Positions 24,669 through 33,891 of a stretch of 56,957 nt of DNA are shown piece after piece (positions within the stretch are counted from its first letter, which is position 1; the number at the start of each line of letters is the position of its first letter). The position numbers and the translations under genes are program-made. Under the pieces are notes generated by a model. It searched no databases. It had not been told where the DNA came from and saw nothing but the letters and a program-made list of their open reading frames with translations. The stretch comes from Bacillota bacterium (GTDB lineage: Bacteria > Bacillota > Clostridia > Oscillospirales > Ruminococcaceae). Where the stretch lies: assembly GCA_023429785.1 (NCBI GenBank), contig JAEZDD010000002.1, positions 1 to 56,957 of the forward strand, given 5' to 3'.

Positions 24669-25102
24669 TGCTACTTCCAAAGAGAGTTAAATATCGTAGA
24701 GTACACCGTGGCCGCCTTAAAGGAAAGGCTTTGCGTGGAAACACTGTTTCAAACGGCGAATATGGTCTTCAGGCACTTCAACCAGCTTGGATTACTTCAA
24801 ATCAAATTGAAGCAGCACGTATCGCTATGACACGTTATATCAAGCGTGGTGGTCAGGTTTGGATTAAAATCTTCCCTGATAAGCCAATCACTGAAAAGCC
24901 GGCTGAAACTCGAATGGGTTCTGGTAAGGGTTCACCTGAATACTGGGTTGCCGTTGTTAAGCCGGGACGCGTTATGTTCGAAATAGCAGGAGTGAGTGAA
25001 GAAATTGCAAGAGAAGCTATGAGACTTGCAATGCACAAGCTTCCGATTAAATGTAAATTTGTAACAAAGCAAGATACTCAAGAGACGGGTGGTGAGCAAT
25101 AA
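24668..25102 (+). CDS. rplP: 50S ribosomal protein L16 (uL16)
   Basis: 144 residues. It helps position tRNA in the A site; the RMGSGKGSPEYWVAVVKPG block is conserved. Coupled to rpsC and to rpmC by one-base overlaps at each end. Confidence 0.98.
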   Translation: MLLPKRVKYRRVHRGRLKGKALRGNTVSNGEYGLQALQPAWITSNQIEAARIAMTRYIKRGGQVWIKIFPDKPITEKPAETRMGSGKGSPEYWVAVVKPGRVMFEIAGVSEEIAREAMRLAMHKLPIKCKFVTKQDTQETGGEQ

Positions 25103-25299
25103 TGAAAGCTAATGAAATACGCGATATGACTGGAATCGAATTGAATCAAAAGCTTGTTGAGCTAAAGAAAGAGCTTTTTAACCTTCGTTTTCAAAACGCT
25201 GTTAATCAGCTTGAAAACCCTATGCGTTTAAACGCAGTCAAAAAGGATATTGCTCGCGTTAAGACATTCATTCGTAAGCAAGAGTCCAGCGTGCAATAA
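25102..25299 (+). CDS. rpmC: 50S ribosomal protein L29 (uL29)
   Basis: 65 residues, a two-helix protein by the tunnel exit; LKKELFNLRFQ and KKDIARVKT are conserved. Starts within the rplP stop. Confidence 0.96.
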   Translation: MKANEIRDMTGIELNQKLVELKKELFNLRFQNAVNQLENPMRLNAVKKDIARVKTFIRKQESSVQ

Positions 25300-25317
25300 A
25301 CGAAGGGAGGATTAGCT

Positions 25318-25575
25318 GTGAGCGAAAGAAATCTTAGAAAAACTAGAGTAGGTAAGGTTGTCAGCAATAAGATGGATAAGACTATTGTTGTTGCTATTCA
25401 AGACAACGTTCAACACCCACTCTATAAGAAAATTATCAAAAGAACAGTTAAACTTAAGGCACATGATGAAAACAATTTATGCAACATCGGCGACAGAGTT
25501 GAGGTTATGGAAACTAGACCTATCTCTAAAGACAAAAGATGGCGCTTGGTTGAAATTCTAGAAAAAGCTAAGTAA
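25318..25575 (+). CDS. rpsQ: 30S ribosomal protein S17 (uS17)
   Basis: 85 residues, OB-fold, binds 16S rRNA early in assembly. GTG start after GGGAGG. Normal length. Confidence 0.97.
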   Translation: MSERNLRKTRVGKVVSNKMDKTIVVAIQDNVQHPLYKKIIKRTVKLKAHDENNLCNIGDRVEVMETRPISKDKRWRLVEILEKAK

Positions 25576-25628
25576 AATAAAGTTAAAAATCAATTTTAAC
25601 CTCTGATTTTCGAAAGGAGGAACGCACT

Positions 25629-25997
25629 GTGATACAAATGCAAACATACCTAAAGGTCGCTGATAACACTGGAGCAAAAGAGCTTATGTGTATCAGAGTT
25701 TTAGGTGGAACACGCAGAAGGTATGCTAACATCGGCGATGTTGTCATTGCTTCCGTTAAAAAAGCAACACCCGGCGGCGTTGTTAAAAAAGGCGATGTAG
25801 TGAAAGCAGTTATCGTTCGTTCAGCAAAAGGTCTTCGTCGTGAGGATGGAACTTATATCCGATTTGACGAGAACGCTGCTGTTATTATTAAAGAAGACAA
25901 AAACCCAAAGGGCACACGTATTTTTGGCCCGGTAGCAAGAGAGCTTCGTGACAAGGAATACCTCAAGATTTTGAGCCTTGCTCCTGAAGTACTATAA
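25629..25997 (+). CDS. rplN: 50S ribosomal protein L14 (uL14)
   Basis: 122 residues. It forms an intersubunit bridge and is the docking point of the silencing factor RsfS. GTG start after AAAGGAGG. VADNTGAKELMCIRVLGG opens the fold. Confidence 0.97.
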   Translation: MIQMQTYLKVADNTGAKELMCIRVLGGTRRRYANIGDVVIASVKKATPGGVVKKGDVVKAVIVRSAKGLRREDGTYIRFDENAAVIIKEDKNPKGTRIFGPVARELRDKEYLKILSLAPEVL

Positions 25998-26013
25998 TAG
26001 GAGGTGTCGTATT

Positions 26014-26337
26014 ATGAATAAACTACACGTTAAAACTGGCGACACCGTTGTTATCCTATCTGGTAAAGACAAGGGTAAAAAAGGTAAGGTTCTTGAAACT
26101 TCACCAAAAGAGCAAAAGGTTATCGTTGAAGGTTGCAATATGGTAACAAAACACGTTAAACCAACTCGTCGTGGTCAAGTCGGCGGTATAGTTAAGGCTG
26201 AAGGTGCATTATACGCATCAAAGGTTATGGCTGTATGTCCAAAATGCGGAAAACCAACAAGAGTTGCTCATATTGTGAATAAAGACGGAACCAAGTCAAG
26301 AGTTTGCAAGCATGAAAAATGTGGCGAAACTTTCTAA
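26014..26337 (+). CDS. rplX: 50S ribosomal protein L24 (uL24)
   Basis: 107 residues from the ATG after AGGAGG; an earlier in-frame start overlaps rplN without a site. KOW motif near the N-terminus. The C-terminus has CPKCGKPTR and a second Cys pair (VCKHEKC); the second pair is spaced wider than the common CxxC, so metal binding is uncertain. Confidence 0.97.
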   Translation: MNKLHVKTGDTVVILSGKDKGKKGKVLETSPKEQKVIVEGCNMVTKHVKPTRRGQVGGIVKAEGALYASKVMAVCPKCGKPTRVAHIVNKDGTKSRVCKHEKCGETF

Positions 26338-26353
26338 GAAAAGGAGAAACGAT

Positions 26354-26893
26354 ATGGCTAGATTAAAAGAACATTATGTTAGCAGCGTAGCTCCTGCTAT
26401 GATGAAAAAGTTCGGCTACAAGAATGTCATGGAAATCCCAAAGCTTGAAAAAGTTGTAATCAATGTTGGTTGCGGCGAAGCTAAGGAAAACAAGAAGGTT
26501 ATTGAAGCGATTATGTCAGATTTAGCAATCATCACCGGTCAAAAGCCGATTGAATGTAAGGCTAAGAAATCTGTCGCTAACTTTAAGCTTCGTGAAGGTA
26601 TGACAATCGGCGTAAAGGTTACCCTTCGTGCTGATAAGATGTATGAATTTGTTGACAGACTTTTCAATGTTGCGTTCCCTCGTGTTCGTGACTTCAGAGG
26701 AATCAACGGGAATTCATTCGATGGAAGAGGAAATTACTCAACCGGTATTAAAGAGCAACTAATCTTCCCTGAAATTGAGTACGATAAAATCGATAAGGTT
26801 CGTGGTATGGATATAAACTTCATTACTACAGCTAAAACCGATGAAGAAGCAAAAGAGATGCTCACATTAATGGGCGCTCCATTCGCTAAGTAA
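26354..26893 (+). CDS. rplE: 50S ribosomal protein L5 (uL5)
   Basis: 179 residues from the ATG after AAGGAG. It binds 5S rRNA and contacts P-site tRNA. RDFRGINGNSFDGRGNY is conserved. Confidence 0.98.
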   Translation: MARLKEHYVSSVAPAMMKKFGYKNVMEIPKLEKVVINVGCGEAKENKKVIEAIMSDLAIITGQKPIECKAKKSVANFKLREGMTIGVKVTLRADKMYEFVDRLFNVAFPRVRDFRGINGNSFDGRGNYSTGIKEQLIFPEIEYDKIDKVRGMDINFITTAKTDEEAKEMLTLMGAPFAK

Positions 26894-26912
26894 TAAGGGG
26901 AGGAATCAATCA

Positions 26913-27098
26913 ATGGCTAAAATGGCAATGAAAATGAAGCAACAAGCAGAGCCTAAATTTTCCACCCGTTCTTACAACAGGTGTAAAATCTGCGGAAGAC
27001 CACATGCTTACCTTAGAAAATTCGGTGTATGCCGTATTTGTTTTAGAGAATTAGCACATGATGGTCAAATCCCAGGAGTAAAGAAGGCTAGCTGGTAA
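26913..27098 (+). CDS. rpsN: 30S ribosomal protein S14, zinc-binding type (uS14)
   Basis: 61 residues, the short C+ form: CKICGRP and CRICFRE hold one zinc. No zinc-free paralog is seen in the window. Confidence 0.97.
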   Translation: MAKMAMKMKQQAEPKFSTRSYNRCKICGRPHAYLRKFGVCRICFRELAHDGQIPGVKKASW

Positions 27099-27122
27099 GC
27101 ACAAGCAAAGGAGGTTAACGGC

Positions 27123-27521
27123 ATGCAAATTACTGATACAATAGCTGATATATTGACCAGAATTCGTAATGCGAGTTCTGCAAAGCACGCAACAGTTGAC
27201 GTTCCTGCATCTAATATGAAAAAGTCTATCACACAAATCCTTGTTGACGAAGGGTATGTTAAGGGATTCCAATTCATTGAAGACGGAAAGCAGGGTATAA
27301 TCAGAATTACTCTAAAATACAGTGAGAACAAGACTCCAGTTATTTCAGGTCTTAGAAGAGTTTCAAAGCCTGGACTTAGAATTTATTCTAGCTGTGAGGA
27401 TATGCCAAAGGTAATGAAGGGGCTAGGAATTGCGGTTGTTTCCACATCTAAGGGAATAATGACTGACAAGAAGGCTCGCGAAATGAATGTTGGCGGCGAA
27501 GTTCTCGCTTTCATCTGGTAA
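27123..27521 (+). CDS. rpsH: 30S ribosomal protein S8 (uS8)
   Basis: 132 residues. It binds the central domain of 16S rRNA; in E. coli it represses the spc operon. STSKGIMTDKKAREMNVGGE at the C-terminus is typical. Confidence 0.98.
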   Translation: MQITDTIADILTRIRNASSAKHATVDVPASNMKKSITQILVDEGYVKGFQFIEDGKQGIIRITLKYSENKTPVISGLRRVSKPGLRIYSSCEDMPKVMKGLGIAVVSTSKGIMTDKKAREMNVGGEVLAFIW

Positions 27522-27533
27522 GGAGGACTTGAG

Positions 27534-28082
27534 ATGTCAAGAATAGGTAATAAACCAATTAGTGTCCCTGCCGGAGTAGAAGTAAAGGTTGATAAAAACG
27601 TTGTTACTGTAAAAGGTCCTAAGGGAACACTTGAAAAGAAATTTTCAAAAGATATGATTATCGCTGTTGAAGGCGGCATTTTGACAGTTAATCGTCCATC
27701 AGACGAGAAGACTCATAAGGCGCTTCACGGCTTAACAAGAACATTGATTGCTAACATGGTTGAGGGTGTTACCGCTGGCTTCAGCAAGACACTTGAAATC
27801 GAAGGCGTTGGTTACCGTGCTGCAAAGCAGGGAACAAATCTCGTTATGAACCTTGGTTATTCACACCAGGTTATCGTTCCTGAGATTGACGGGATAGCAA
27901 TTGAAGTTCCACAGCCAAACAGAATCATCGTATCCGGAATCGATAAGCAGGTAGTAGGTCAGTTCGCCTGTGAGGTGCGCGAAAAGCGTCCGCCTGAGCC
28001 ATATAAGGGCAAGGGAATTCGCTACGCTGGTGAACGTATCATCCGCAAGGAAGGTAAGACTGGTAAGGGTAGCAAGAAGTAA
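27534..28082 (+). CDS. rplF: 50S ribosomal protein L6 (uL6)
   Basis: 182 residues, a duplicated fold near the GTPase centre. The C-terminal EPYKGKGIRYAGE is conserved. 12 bp after rpsH. Confidence 0.98.
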   Translation: MSRIGNKPISVPAGVEVKVDKNVVTVKGPKGTLEKKFSKDMIIAVEGGILTVNRPSDEKTHKALHGLTRTLIANMVEGVTAGFSKTLEIEGVGYRAAKQGTNLVMNLGYSHQVIVPEIDGIAIEVPQPNRIIVSGIDKQVVGQFACEVREKRPPEPYKGKGIRYAGERIIRKEGKTGKGSKK

Positions 28083-28100
28083 TTAAAGGAGTGAGTTACT

Positions 28101-28460
28101 ATGGTGAAAAAGCTTGATAGAGCAGAAGCAAGAGCAAAAAGACAACGCAGAGTTCGTGCAAAAATTTCAGGAACCGCTGAGTGTCCACGCCTTAACGTAT
28201 TCCGCTCCGCAAAGCATATATACGCACAACTAATTGACGACGTTAATGGTGTGACACTTGCTGCAGCTTCAAGTATGGAAAAAGGCTTTGACGCAAATGG
28301 CACAAACAAGGACGGCGCAAGAAAAGTTGGACAGCTCATCGCTAAGCACGCAATAGATAAGGGAATCACTGATGTTGTTTTTGACAGAGGCGGATTCGTA
28401 TATCACGGTCGTGTTCAGGAATTAGCTGAAGGAGCTCGCGAAGGCGGACTCAAGTTCTAA
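28101..28460 (+). CDS. rplR: 50S ribosomal protein L18 (uL18)
   Basis: 119 residues with a basic N-terminus; binds 5S rRNA with L5. FDRGGFVYHGRV and the EGAREGGL end are conserved. Confidence 0.97.
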   Translation: MVKKLDRAEARAKRQRRVRAKISGTAECPRLNVFRSAKHIYAQLIDDVNGVTLAAASSMEKGFDANGTNKDGARKVGQLIAKHAIDKGITDVVFDRGGFVYHGRVQELAEGAREGGLKF

Positions 28461-28476
28461 AGAGGAGGTAATACGT

Positions 28477-28977
28477 TTGGCTTTAATAGATGCTTCAACA
28501 CTAGAACTTAGTGAAAAGGTTGTAACAATAAACCGTGTATCAAAAACGGTTAAGGGCGGTCGTATTTTCAAGTTTGCAGCTCTTGTAGTTGTTGGCGACG
28601 GAAATGGAATCGTTGGATTCGGTCTTGGCAAGGCGGGAGAAGTTCCTGACGCTATCCGAAAGGGTATCGAAGATGCTAAGAAGAACCTTGTTAGAGTTTC
28701 ACTAAGAGGAACTACAATTCCACACGAAATTGTTGGCGAATTTGGCGCTGGCAGAGTTCTTATGAAACCTGCTGCTCCTGGTACCGGCGTTATCGCTGGC
28801 GGACCGGTTCGTGCAGTTATCGAAGTTGCTGGAATTAAGGATATTAGAACAAAGTCACTTCGTTCTAACAACCCTTGTAATGTAGTTAGAGCAACAATTA
28901 ATGGTCTTGCTTCAGTAAAATCCGCTAAGGAAGTTGCTGAAAAGAGAGGGAAATCCATTAAAGAAATTATAGGCTAA
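28477..28977 (+). CDS. rpsE: 30S ribosomal protein S5 (uS5)
   Basis: 166 residues. A double-stranded RNA-binding domain is followed by the S5 C-terminal domain; it affects decoding accuracy. The start is TTG, placed 8 nt after GAGGAGG; no ATG fits the conserved N-terminus. Confidence 0.97.
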   Translation: MALIDASTLELSEKVVTINRVSKTVKGGRIFKFAALVVVGDGNGIVGFGLGKAGEVPDAIRKGIEDAKKNLVRVSLRGTTIPHEIVGEFGAGRVLMKPAAPGTGVIAGGPVRAVIEVAGIKDIRTKSLRSNNPCNVVRATINGLASVKSAKEVAEKRGKSIKEIIG

Positions 28978-28990
28978 GGAGGATAAAGCT

Positions 28991-29173
28991 ATGGCAAACG
29001 AAATTAAAATTCAATTGGTTAAAAGCCTTGTAGGCAGAACAAAAAACCAGATTGCTACTGCTCATTCTCTAGGTCTTAGAAAAGTTAGGGCAATAACAAT
29101 TCAACCTAACAATGAGCAAACTCAAGGAAAGATAAAGAAAATATCCCACCTTATCGAGGTAACCGAAGCGTAA
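28991..29173 (+). CDS. rpmD: 50S ribosomal protein L30 (uL30)
   Basis: 60 residues. KSLVGRTKNQIATAHSLGLRK is diagnostic. AAGGAGG site and 13-bp gap after rpsE. Confidence 0.96.
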   Translation: MANEIKIQLVKSLVGRTKNQIATAHSLGLRKVRAITIQPNNEQTQGKIKKISHLIEVTEA

Positions 29174-29191
29174 GCAAGGAGGTGCGAACAA

Positions 29192-29632
29192 ATGAAATTA
29201 CACGAATTATCCCCAGCTGAAGGTTCAACAAAAGAACCAAAGCGAAAAGGTAGAGGACACGGTTCTGGTAATGGAAAGACTGCAGGAAAAGGCCATAAGG
29301 GTCAAAACGCTCGCTCAGGCGGCGGAGTGAAGCCAGGCTTTGAAGGCGGACAGATGCCATTAGCCAGAAGAATACCTAAAAGAGGATTTAACAACATTTT
29401 CGCTACAAAGTATGCATCAATAAATATTTCTGAATTAGAAAAGTTTGTTGATGGCACAGTAGTAGATGCAGAGCTATTAAAAGCTTCTGGGATTGTTAAA
29501 AAGACTTGTGACGGTATCAAAATCTTAGGAAATGGTGATATCACTAAAAAGCTAACCGTAAAAGTATCTGCATTTTCTCAGACAGCAAAGGAAAAGATTG
29601 AGAAAGCAGGCGGGAAGGCAGAGGTGATTTAG
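29192..29632 (+). CDS. rplO: 50S ribosomal protein L15 (uL15)
   Basis: 146 residues. The Gly-rich, basic N-terminal half (GRGHGSGNGKTAGKGHKG) threads into 23S rRNA. The stop is 1 bp before the secY start. Confidence 0.97.
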   Translation: MKLHELSPAEGSTKEPKRKGRGHGSGNGKTAGKGHKGQNARSGGGVKPGFEGGQMPLARRIPKRGFNNIFATKYASINISELEKFVDGTVVDAELLKASGIVKKTCDGIKILGNGDITKKLTVKVSAFSQTAKEKIEKAGGKAEVI

Positions 29633-29633
29633 T

Positions 29634-30929
29634 GTGAGCGTATTTGAAACATTTCGTAACGCATGGAAAGTTCAAGAGCTAAGAAGAAAACTTTTATTCA
29701 CACTATTCATCATAGTCATTTTCAGAGTCGGGGTTGCTATTGCTGTTCCGTTTCTGGATCCAGGGAAATTGCAGGCAATGATGGGCGATTCAGGGAGCTT
29801 TTTAAACTATCTTGATATTCTGTCTGGTGGTTCATTCTCTAAGTCAACTATTTTTGCATTGTCAGTTACTCCATATATCAACGCATCAATCATTATGCAG
29901 CTTTTAACCTATGCGCTCCCTCCTCTTGAAAGACTTCAGAAGGAAGGTCCAACAGGAAGAAAGAAAATCAACAAGATTACTCGTATTGTTGCATTGGCCA
30001 TATCTGTATTCATGTCCTATGCATACTACTTAACCTTGAAGAGTTCCGGTGCTGTTCAGTATAATAACGGCTTTGAAGGCATCTTCACAATGATTATTAT
30101 TGTAATGTGCTTCACAGCAGGTTCAGCATTAATTATATGGTTAGGTGACCAGATTAATGAAAAGGGAATCGGAAACGGTATCTCAATCATCTTGTTTGCT
30201 GGTATTATAGCTCGTGGGCCAACAGAGCTATTAAATATGATTAAGCTGATTGGAACAGGCGAGGCGAAGTATATTATTCTTGTTCCTATTATAGTATTGA
30301 TTTTTGTCGCAATGATTGGATTCATCATTGTTATGAACAATGCTGAAAGAAGAATTCCGATTCAATACGCAAAGAGAGTTGTTGGAAGAAAAATGTACGG
30401 CGGACAAAGCACTCATATTCCTATTAAGGTTGCTATGAGTGGTGTTATGCCAATCATTTTCGCAATGTCATTTATGTCAATACCATCAACACTAGAGCTG
30501 TTTTTACCTCCAAAGGATACGACAGGCTTCTATGCTGGATTTTTAAATCTCTTTAGATACACAAATCCGTTCTATGCTATTGTATATTTCCTATTAATAA
30601 TCGGATTCAACTATTTCTACGTTTCTATGCAATACAACCCAATTCAAATCGCGAACGACCTTCGTCAGAATAACGGAGGAATTCCGGGCATAAGACCGGG
30701 AAGACCAACATCTGATTTCATAAAGAGAGTTCTGTCAAAGATAACCTTGGTGGGTGCTGTATTCCTCGGAGTTATAGCTATCTTCCCGATATTCTTCCAG
30801 GTTGCATCCGGAGTTAAGGTTGCAATGGGCGGAACATCAATCCTTATCGTTGTCGGTGTTGCTCTTGAAACAGTTCGTACGCTCGAGTCACAAATGATGA
30901 TGCGTCATCATAAGGGCTTCCTTGAATAA
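29634..30929 (+). CDS. secY: Preprotein translocase subunit SecY
   Basis: 431 residues with ten expected membrane helices; it forms the protein-conducting channel with SecE and SecG. GTG start one base after rplO, with no separate site beyond the end of rplO, so it is coupled. The cytoplasmic loop with PIQYAKRVVG and the IRPGRPT region are conserved. Confidence 0.97.
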   Translation: MSVFETFRNAWKVQELRRKLLFTLFIIVIFRVGVAIAVPFLDPGKLQAMMGDSGSFLNYLDILSGGSFSKSTIFALSVTPYINASIIMQLLTYALPPLERLQKEGPTGRKKINKITRIVALAISVFMSYAYYLTLKSSGAVQYNNGFEGIFTMIIIVMCFTAGSALIIWLGDQINEKGIGNGISIILFAGIIARGPTELLNMIKLIGTGEAKYIILVPIIVLIFVAMIGFIIVMNNAERRIPIQYAKRVVGRKMYGGQSTHIPIKVAMSGVMPIIFAMSFMSIPSTLELFLPPKDTTGFYAGFLNLFRYTNPFYAIVYFLLIIGFNYFYVSMQYNPIQIANDLRQNNGGIPGIRPGRPTSDFIKRVLSKITLVGAVFLGVIAIFPIFFQVASGVKVAMGGTSILIVVGVALETVRTLESQMMMRHHKGFLE

Positions 30930-30944
30930 GTAAAGGAGTTTGTT

Positions 30945-31577
30945 ATGAATTTAATATTATTAGGCGCTCCAGGGGCAGGAAAGGGAACTCAGGCAGAGGT
31001 AATCTGCGAGGCTCTTAAAATCCCTGCTATCTCAACAGGTAATATTATTCGTGAGGCATTAAAAAATGGCACTGAAACAGGCTTGAAGGCTAAATCCTTT
31101 ATGGATGAGGGGAAGCTTGTTCCGGACGAGGTTGTTATTGACATAATCAAGGAACGCCTGGCTGAAGCTGATTGTCAGAACGGATTTATTCTCGACGGTT
31201 TCCCAAGAACTGTTCCACAGGCCGAGGCTCTCGACAAGATGGGGATAGTAATTGATAAAGTTGTTGAAATATTTGTTCCGGACGAAAAAATTCAAAAAAG
31301 ATTATCAGGAAGACGAGTTTGTGAAAAATGCGGCGCTTCTTATCACATTGACTTTAAGCCCACAAAGGTTGACGGAATATGTAATGCTTGCGGTGGCAAC
31401 ACTGTAATCAGAAAAGATGATGAGCCGGCAACAGTAATTTCACGTCTGAATGTATATCATGAACAGACAGCTCCGCTAAAAGGCTATTACGATGCTCAGG
31501 GTAAGCTTGTTACTGTCGAAGGACAGGAAGAGGTTGCCGACACTTCAAAGCTAACTTTATTAGCAATCGAGGCGTAA
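30945..31577 (+). CDS. adk: Adenylate kinase
   Basis: 210 residues. It interconverts ATP, AMP and ADP. P-loop GAPGAGKGTQ (7-16), DGFPRT, and a lid with a zinc site (CEKC and CNAC), the Gram-positive form. Stop is 1 bp before the map ATG. Confidence 0.97.
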   Translation: MNLILLGAPGAGKGTQAEVICEALKIPAISTGNIIREALKNGTETGLKAKSFMDEGKLVPDEVVIDIIKERLAEADCQNGFILDGFPRTVPQAEALDKMGIVIDKVVEIFVPDEKIQKRLSGRRVCEKCGASYHIDFKPTKVDGICNACGGNTVIRKDDEPATVISRLNVYHEQTAPLKGYYDAQGKLVTVEGQEEVADTSKLTLLAIEA

Positions 31578-31578
31578 G

Positions 31579-32325
31579 ATGATTATCGTTAAGTCCAATA
31601 CGGAAATTGCAAGAATGCAGAAGGCGGGTAAAATTACTGCCGAAGCCTTGCAGCTGGCTGGTGAACAGATTAAGGCTGGGATGACAACCTTCGAGCTAGA
31701 CAAGATTATTCAAAGGTATATTACTTCTCGTGGCGCGACCCCTTCGTTCCTCGGATACGGCGGATTTAAAGGGAGTGCCTGCATTTCAATAAACGATGAA
31801 GTAATTCACGGTATCCCCGGGCCTAGAAAAATTTTAGACGGCGACATTGTCAGCGTTGACGTGGGGGCATATATTGATGGCTATCACGGCGACTCGGCTA
31901 AGACATTCGCAGTGGGGAAGGTATCCGACGACGCACTTGCACTGATGAAGTCAACGGAGGAAAGCTTGTATTTGGCTATTGAGCTTGCGAAGCCCGGTGT
32001 CAGAATAGGCGATATTTCGAGCGCTGTTCAGGAGTATAATGAGTCAAGAGGATATTCTGTTGTCAGACAGTTTGTCGGTCACGGTGTCGGGAAAGACCTT
32101 CACGAAGAGCCTGAGGTTCCGAATTACGGGAAGGCAGGTCACGGAGTGAGATTAATCGCCGGAATGGTCATCGCAATCGAGCCGATGATTAATCAGGGCG
32201 GAGCCGATATCAAGGTAATGCCTGACGGATGGACAGTCAAGACAAAAGACGGTTCGCTCTCTGCACATTTTGAGCATACAATTGCAATTACGGCTGACGG
32301 TGCGGTAATTTTAACAAGACCGTGA
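31579..32325 (+). CDS. map: Methionine aminopeptidase, type I
   Basis: 248 residues. It removes initiator Met after deformylation. The metal ligands lie in SVDVGAYIDGYHGDSAKT (two Asp), GHGVGKDLHEEP (His), AIEPM (Glu) and the C-terminal EHT region. No N-terminal zinc extension. Ribosome site within the end of adk. Confidence 0.97.
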   Translation: MIIVKSNTEIARMQKAGKITAEALQLAGEQIKAGMTTFELDKIIQRYITSRGATPSFLGYGGFKGSACISINDEVIHGIPGPRKILDGDIVSVDVGAYIDGYHGDSAKTFAVGKVSDDALALMKSTEESLYLAIELAKPGVRIGDISSAVQEYNESRGYSVVRQFVGHGVGKDLHEEPEVPNYGKAGHGVRLIAGMVIAIEPMINQGGADIKVMPDGWTVKTKDGSLSAHFEHTIAITADGAVILTRP

Positions 32326-32337
32326 GGAGGACGTATT

Positions 32338-32616
32338 GTGGATGTTCTTCAAGGCTCTGTTATTAAATCCAATGCGGGTCACGACAAGAATTGTCACTTT
32401 GTTGTGACAAAAATTGATGGCAACATTGTTTTTATCGCCGACGGGAAGGAGCGAAGGCTCGAAAAACCAAAGCGAAAGAACATGAAGCATGTCAGCGTGA
32501 CTGGCGAAACGATTGATATAACAGATATAACAAACAATAAACTAAGAAAGCTTTTAAATGAATTTGACATTAAAGTGAATAAAACCGCTTTCAATTTCCA
32601 AAACTCTAAAAGCTGA
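32338..32616 (+). CDS. KOW-domain RNA-binding protein (L14e-like)
   Basis: 92 residues, GTG start after GAGGAGG. An N-terminal KOW-type fold (GSVIKSNAGHDKNCHFVV) is followed by a basic KPKRKN segment and a C-terminal helix. Proteins like this lie between map and infA in many Clostridia and resemble eukaryotic/archaeal L14e. A ribosome role is likely from context; no function is proven. Confidence 0.85.
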   Translation: MDVLQGSVIKSNAGHDKNCHFVVTKIDGNIVFIADGKERRLEKPKRKNMKHVSVTGETIDITDITNNKLRKLLNEFDIKVNKTAFNFQNSKS

Positions 32617-32642
32617 CCGTACCAACTGGGGAGGTATATTTC

Positions 32643-32861
32643 ATGTCAAAAGAAGACGTAATTGAACTTGAAGGAACCGTTTTAGAAGCACTCCCAAACG
32701 CAATGTTTCAGGTTGAGCTTGCTAACGGTCATAAAATTCTCGCCCATGTTTCTGGTAAGCTAAGAATGAACTACATTCGAATAGTTCCTGGCGACAAGGT
32801 AACGGTAGAGATGTCACCATATGATTTGTCAAAGGGTAGAATTACCTGGCGTGCAAAATAA
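32643..32861 (+). CDS. infA: Translation initiation factor IF-1
   Basis: 72 residues, OB-fold. It blocks the A site during initiation. Ends with the typical RITWR. Good GGGGAGG site about 9 nt upstream. Confidence 0.98.
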   Translation: MSKEDVIELEGTVLEALPNAMFQVELANGHKILAHVSGKLRMNYIRIVPGDKVTVEMSPYDLSKGRITWRAK

Positions 32862-32902
32862 GGTGCTAAAATATTATAAGCAAAGTAAAGTGGAAACACT
32901 GG

Positions 32903-32921
32903 GCAGCATTTAAAATGTTGC
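32903..32921 (+). promoter_or_regulatory. Hairpin between infA and rpmJ
   Basis: GCAGCATT (32903-32910) pairs with AATGTTGC (32914-32921) across a 3-nt loop; no T run. It ends about 9 nt before the rpmJ ribosome site. Confidence 0.45.
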
Positions 32922-32942
32922 AAATGAATAGGAGGTATTTCA

Positions 32943-33056
32943 ATGAAAGTTAGACCTTCGGTTAAGCCTATCTGCGAAAAATGCAAGGTTATTAAGCGCA
33001 AAGGAAAAATAATGGTAATTTGTGAAAACCCTAAGCATAAACAACGTCAGGGCTAA
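32943..33056 (+). CDS. rpmJ: 50S ribosomal protein L36 (bL36), zinc type
   Basis: 37 residues, MKVRPSVKPICEKCKVIKR start. Zinc ligands are C11, C14, C27 and H33 by count and family pattern. AGGAGG site. Found by direct reading because the gene is very short. Confidence 0.97.
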   Translation: MKVRPSVKPICEKCKVIKRKGKIMVICENPKHKQRQG

Positions 33057-33086
33057 CAGACCTATAAATGGAGGTGCAGCTAAAAA

Positions 33087-33455
33087 ATGGCACGTATTGC
33101 TGGTATAGACTTACCTAAGAATAAGAGAATCGAAATCGGTTTAACTTATATCTTTGGTATCGGTCAAAAAACTGCAACAAAAATCTTAACAGAAACCGGG
33201 GTTAACCCTGACGTTCGCGTTAAAGATTTATCAGAAGATGATGTTGCAAAACTGCGTGAATATATTGACAAAAAGATAATGGTTGAAGGTGACCTACGTC
33301 GAAACGTAGCACTTAATATCAAAAGACTTATCGAAATTGGATGCTATCGTGGTGTTCGTCATCGTAAGGGCTTGCCTGTAAGAGGACAAAGAACAAAAAC
33401 AAACGCAAGAACACGTAAGGGCCCAGTTAAGACTATTGCAAACAAGAAGAAGTAA
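33087..33455 (+). CDS. rpsM: 30S ribosomal protein S13 (uS13)
   Basis: 122 residues. Head of the small subunit, contacts L5 and P-site tRNA. GVRHRKGLPVRGQRTKTNART is diagnostic. First gene of the alpha segment. Confidence 0.98.
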   Translation: MARIAGIDLPKNKRIEIGLTYIFGIGQKTATKILTETGVNPDVRVKDLSEDDVAKLREYIDKKIMVEGDLRRNVALNIKRLIEIGCYRGVRHRKGLPVRGQRTKTNARTRKGPVKTIANKKK

Positions 33456-33468
33456 GGAGGGATAGAAC

Positions 33469-33870
33469 ATGGCTCAAAAAACAGCGAAGAAGACTACTAT
33501 TAGACGTCGTCGTGAAAAGAAGAACATCGAAGTGGGTGCAGTTCATATCCAGTCCACTTTCAACAACACAATCGTTACTATCACCGACTCACAAGGGAAC
33601 ACAATTTCTTGGGCTAGCGCTGGTGGACTAGGCTTCAGAGGTTCAAAGAAGTCAACTCCTTTCGCCGCACAATCTGCTGCTGAAACAGCTGCTAAGGCTG
33701 CTAAAGAGCACGGTCTTAAAATTGTTGAAGTTTTCGTTAAGGGTCCAGGTGCCGGACGTGAAGCAGCAATCAGAGCATTGCAATCAGAGGATCTAGAAGT
33801 AAGACTAATTAAGGACGTTACTCCGATTCCTCATAACGGATGTCGTCCTCCAAAAAGAAGACGTGTCTAA
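33469..33870 (+). CDS. rpsK: 30S ribosomal protein S11 (uS11)
   Basis: 133 residues. Platform protein near the mRNA exit. GFRGSKKSTPFAAQ and the C-terminal HNGCRPPKRRRV are conserved. Confidence 0.98.
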   Translation: MAQKTAKKTTIRRRREKKNIEVGAVHIQSTFNNTIVTITDSQGNTISWASAGGLGFRGSKKSTPFAAQSAAETAAKAAKEHGLKIVEVFVKGPGAGREAAIRALQSEDLEVRLIKDVTPIPHNGCRPPKRRRV

Positions 33871-33891
33871 TTAACACTAGGAGGTGTAACA

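Noticed and set aside
28422..28958. Long antisense frame over rpsE
   Set aside because: It mirrors the codon pattern of a highly conserved ribosomal gene, with no start site or homology of its own.
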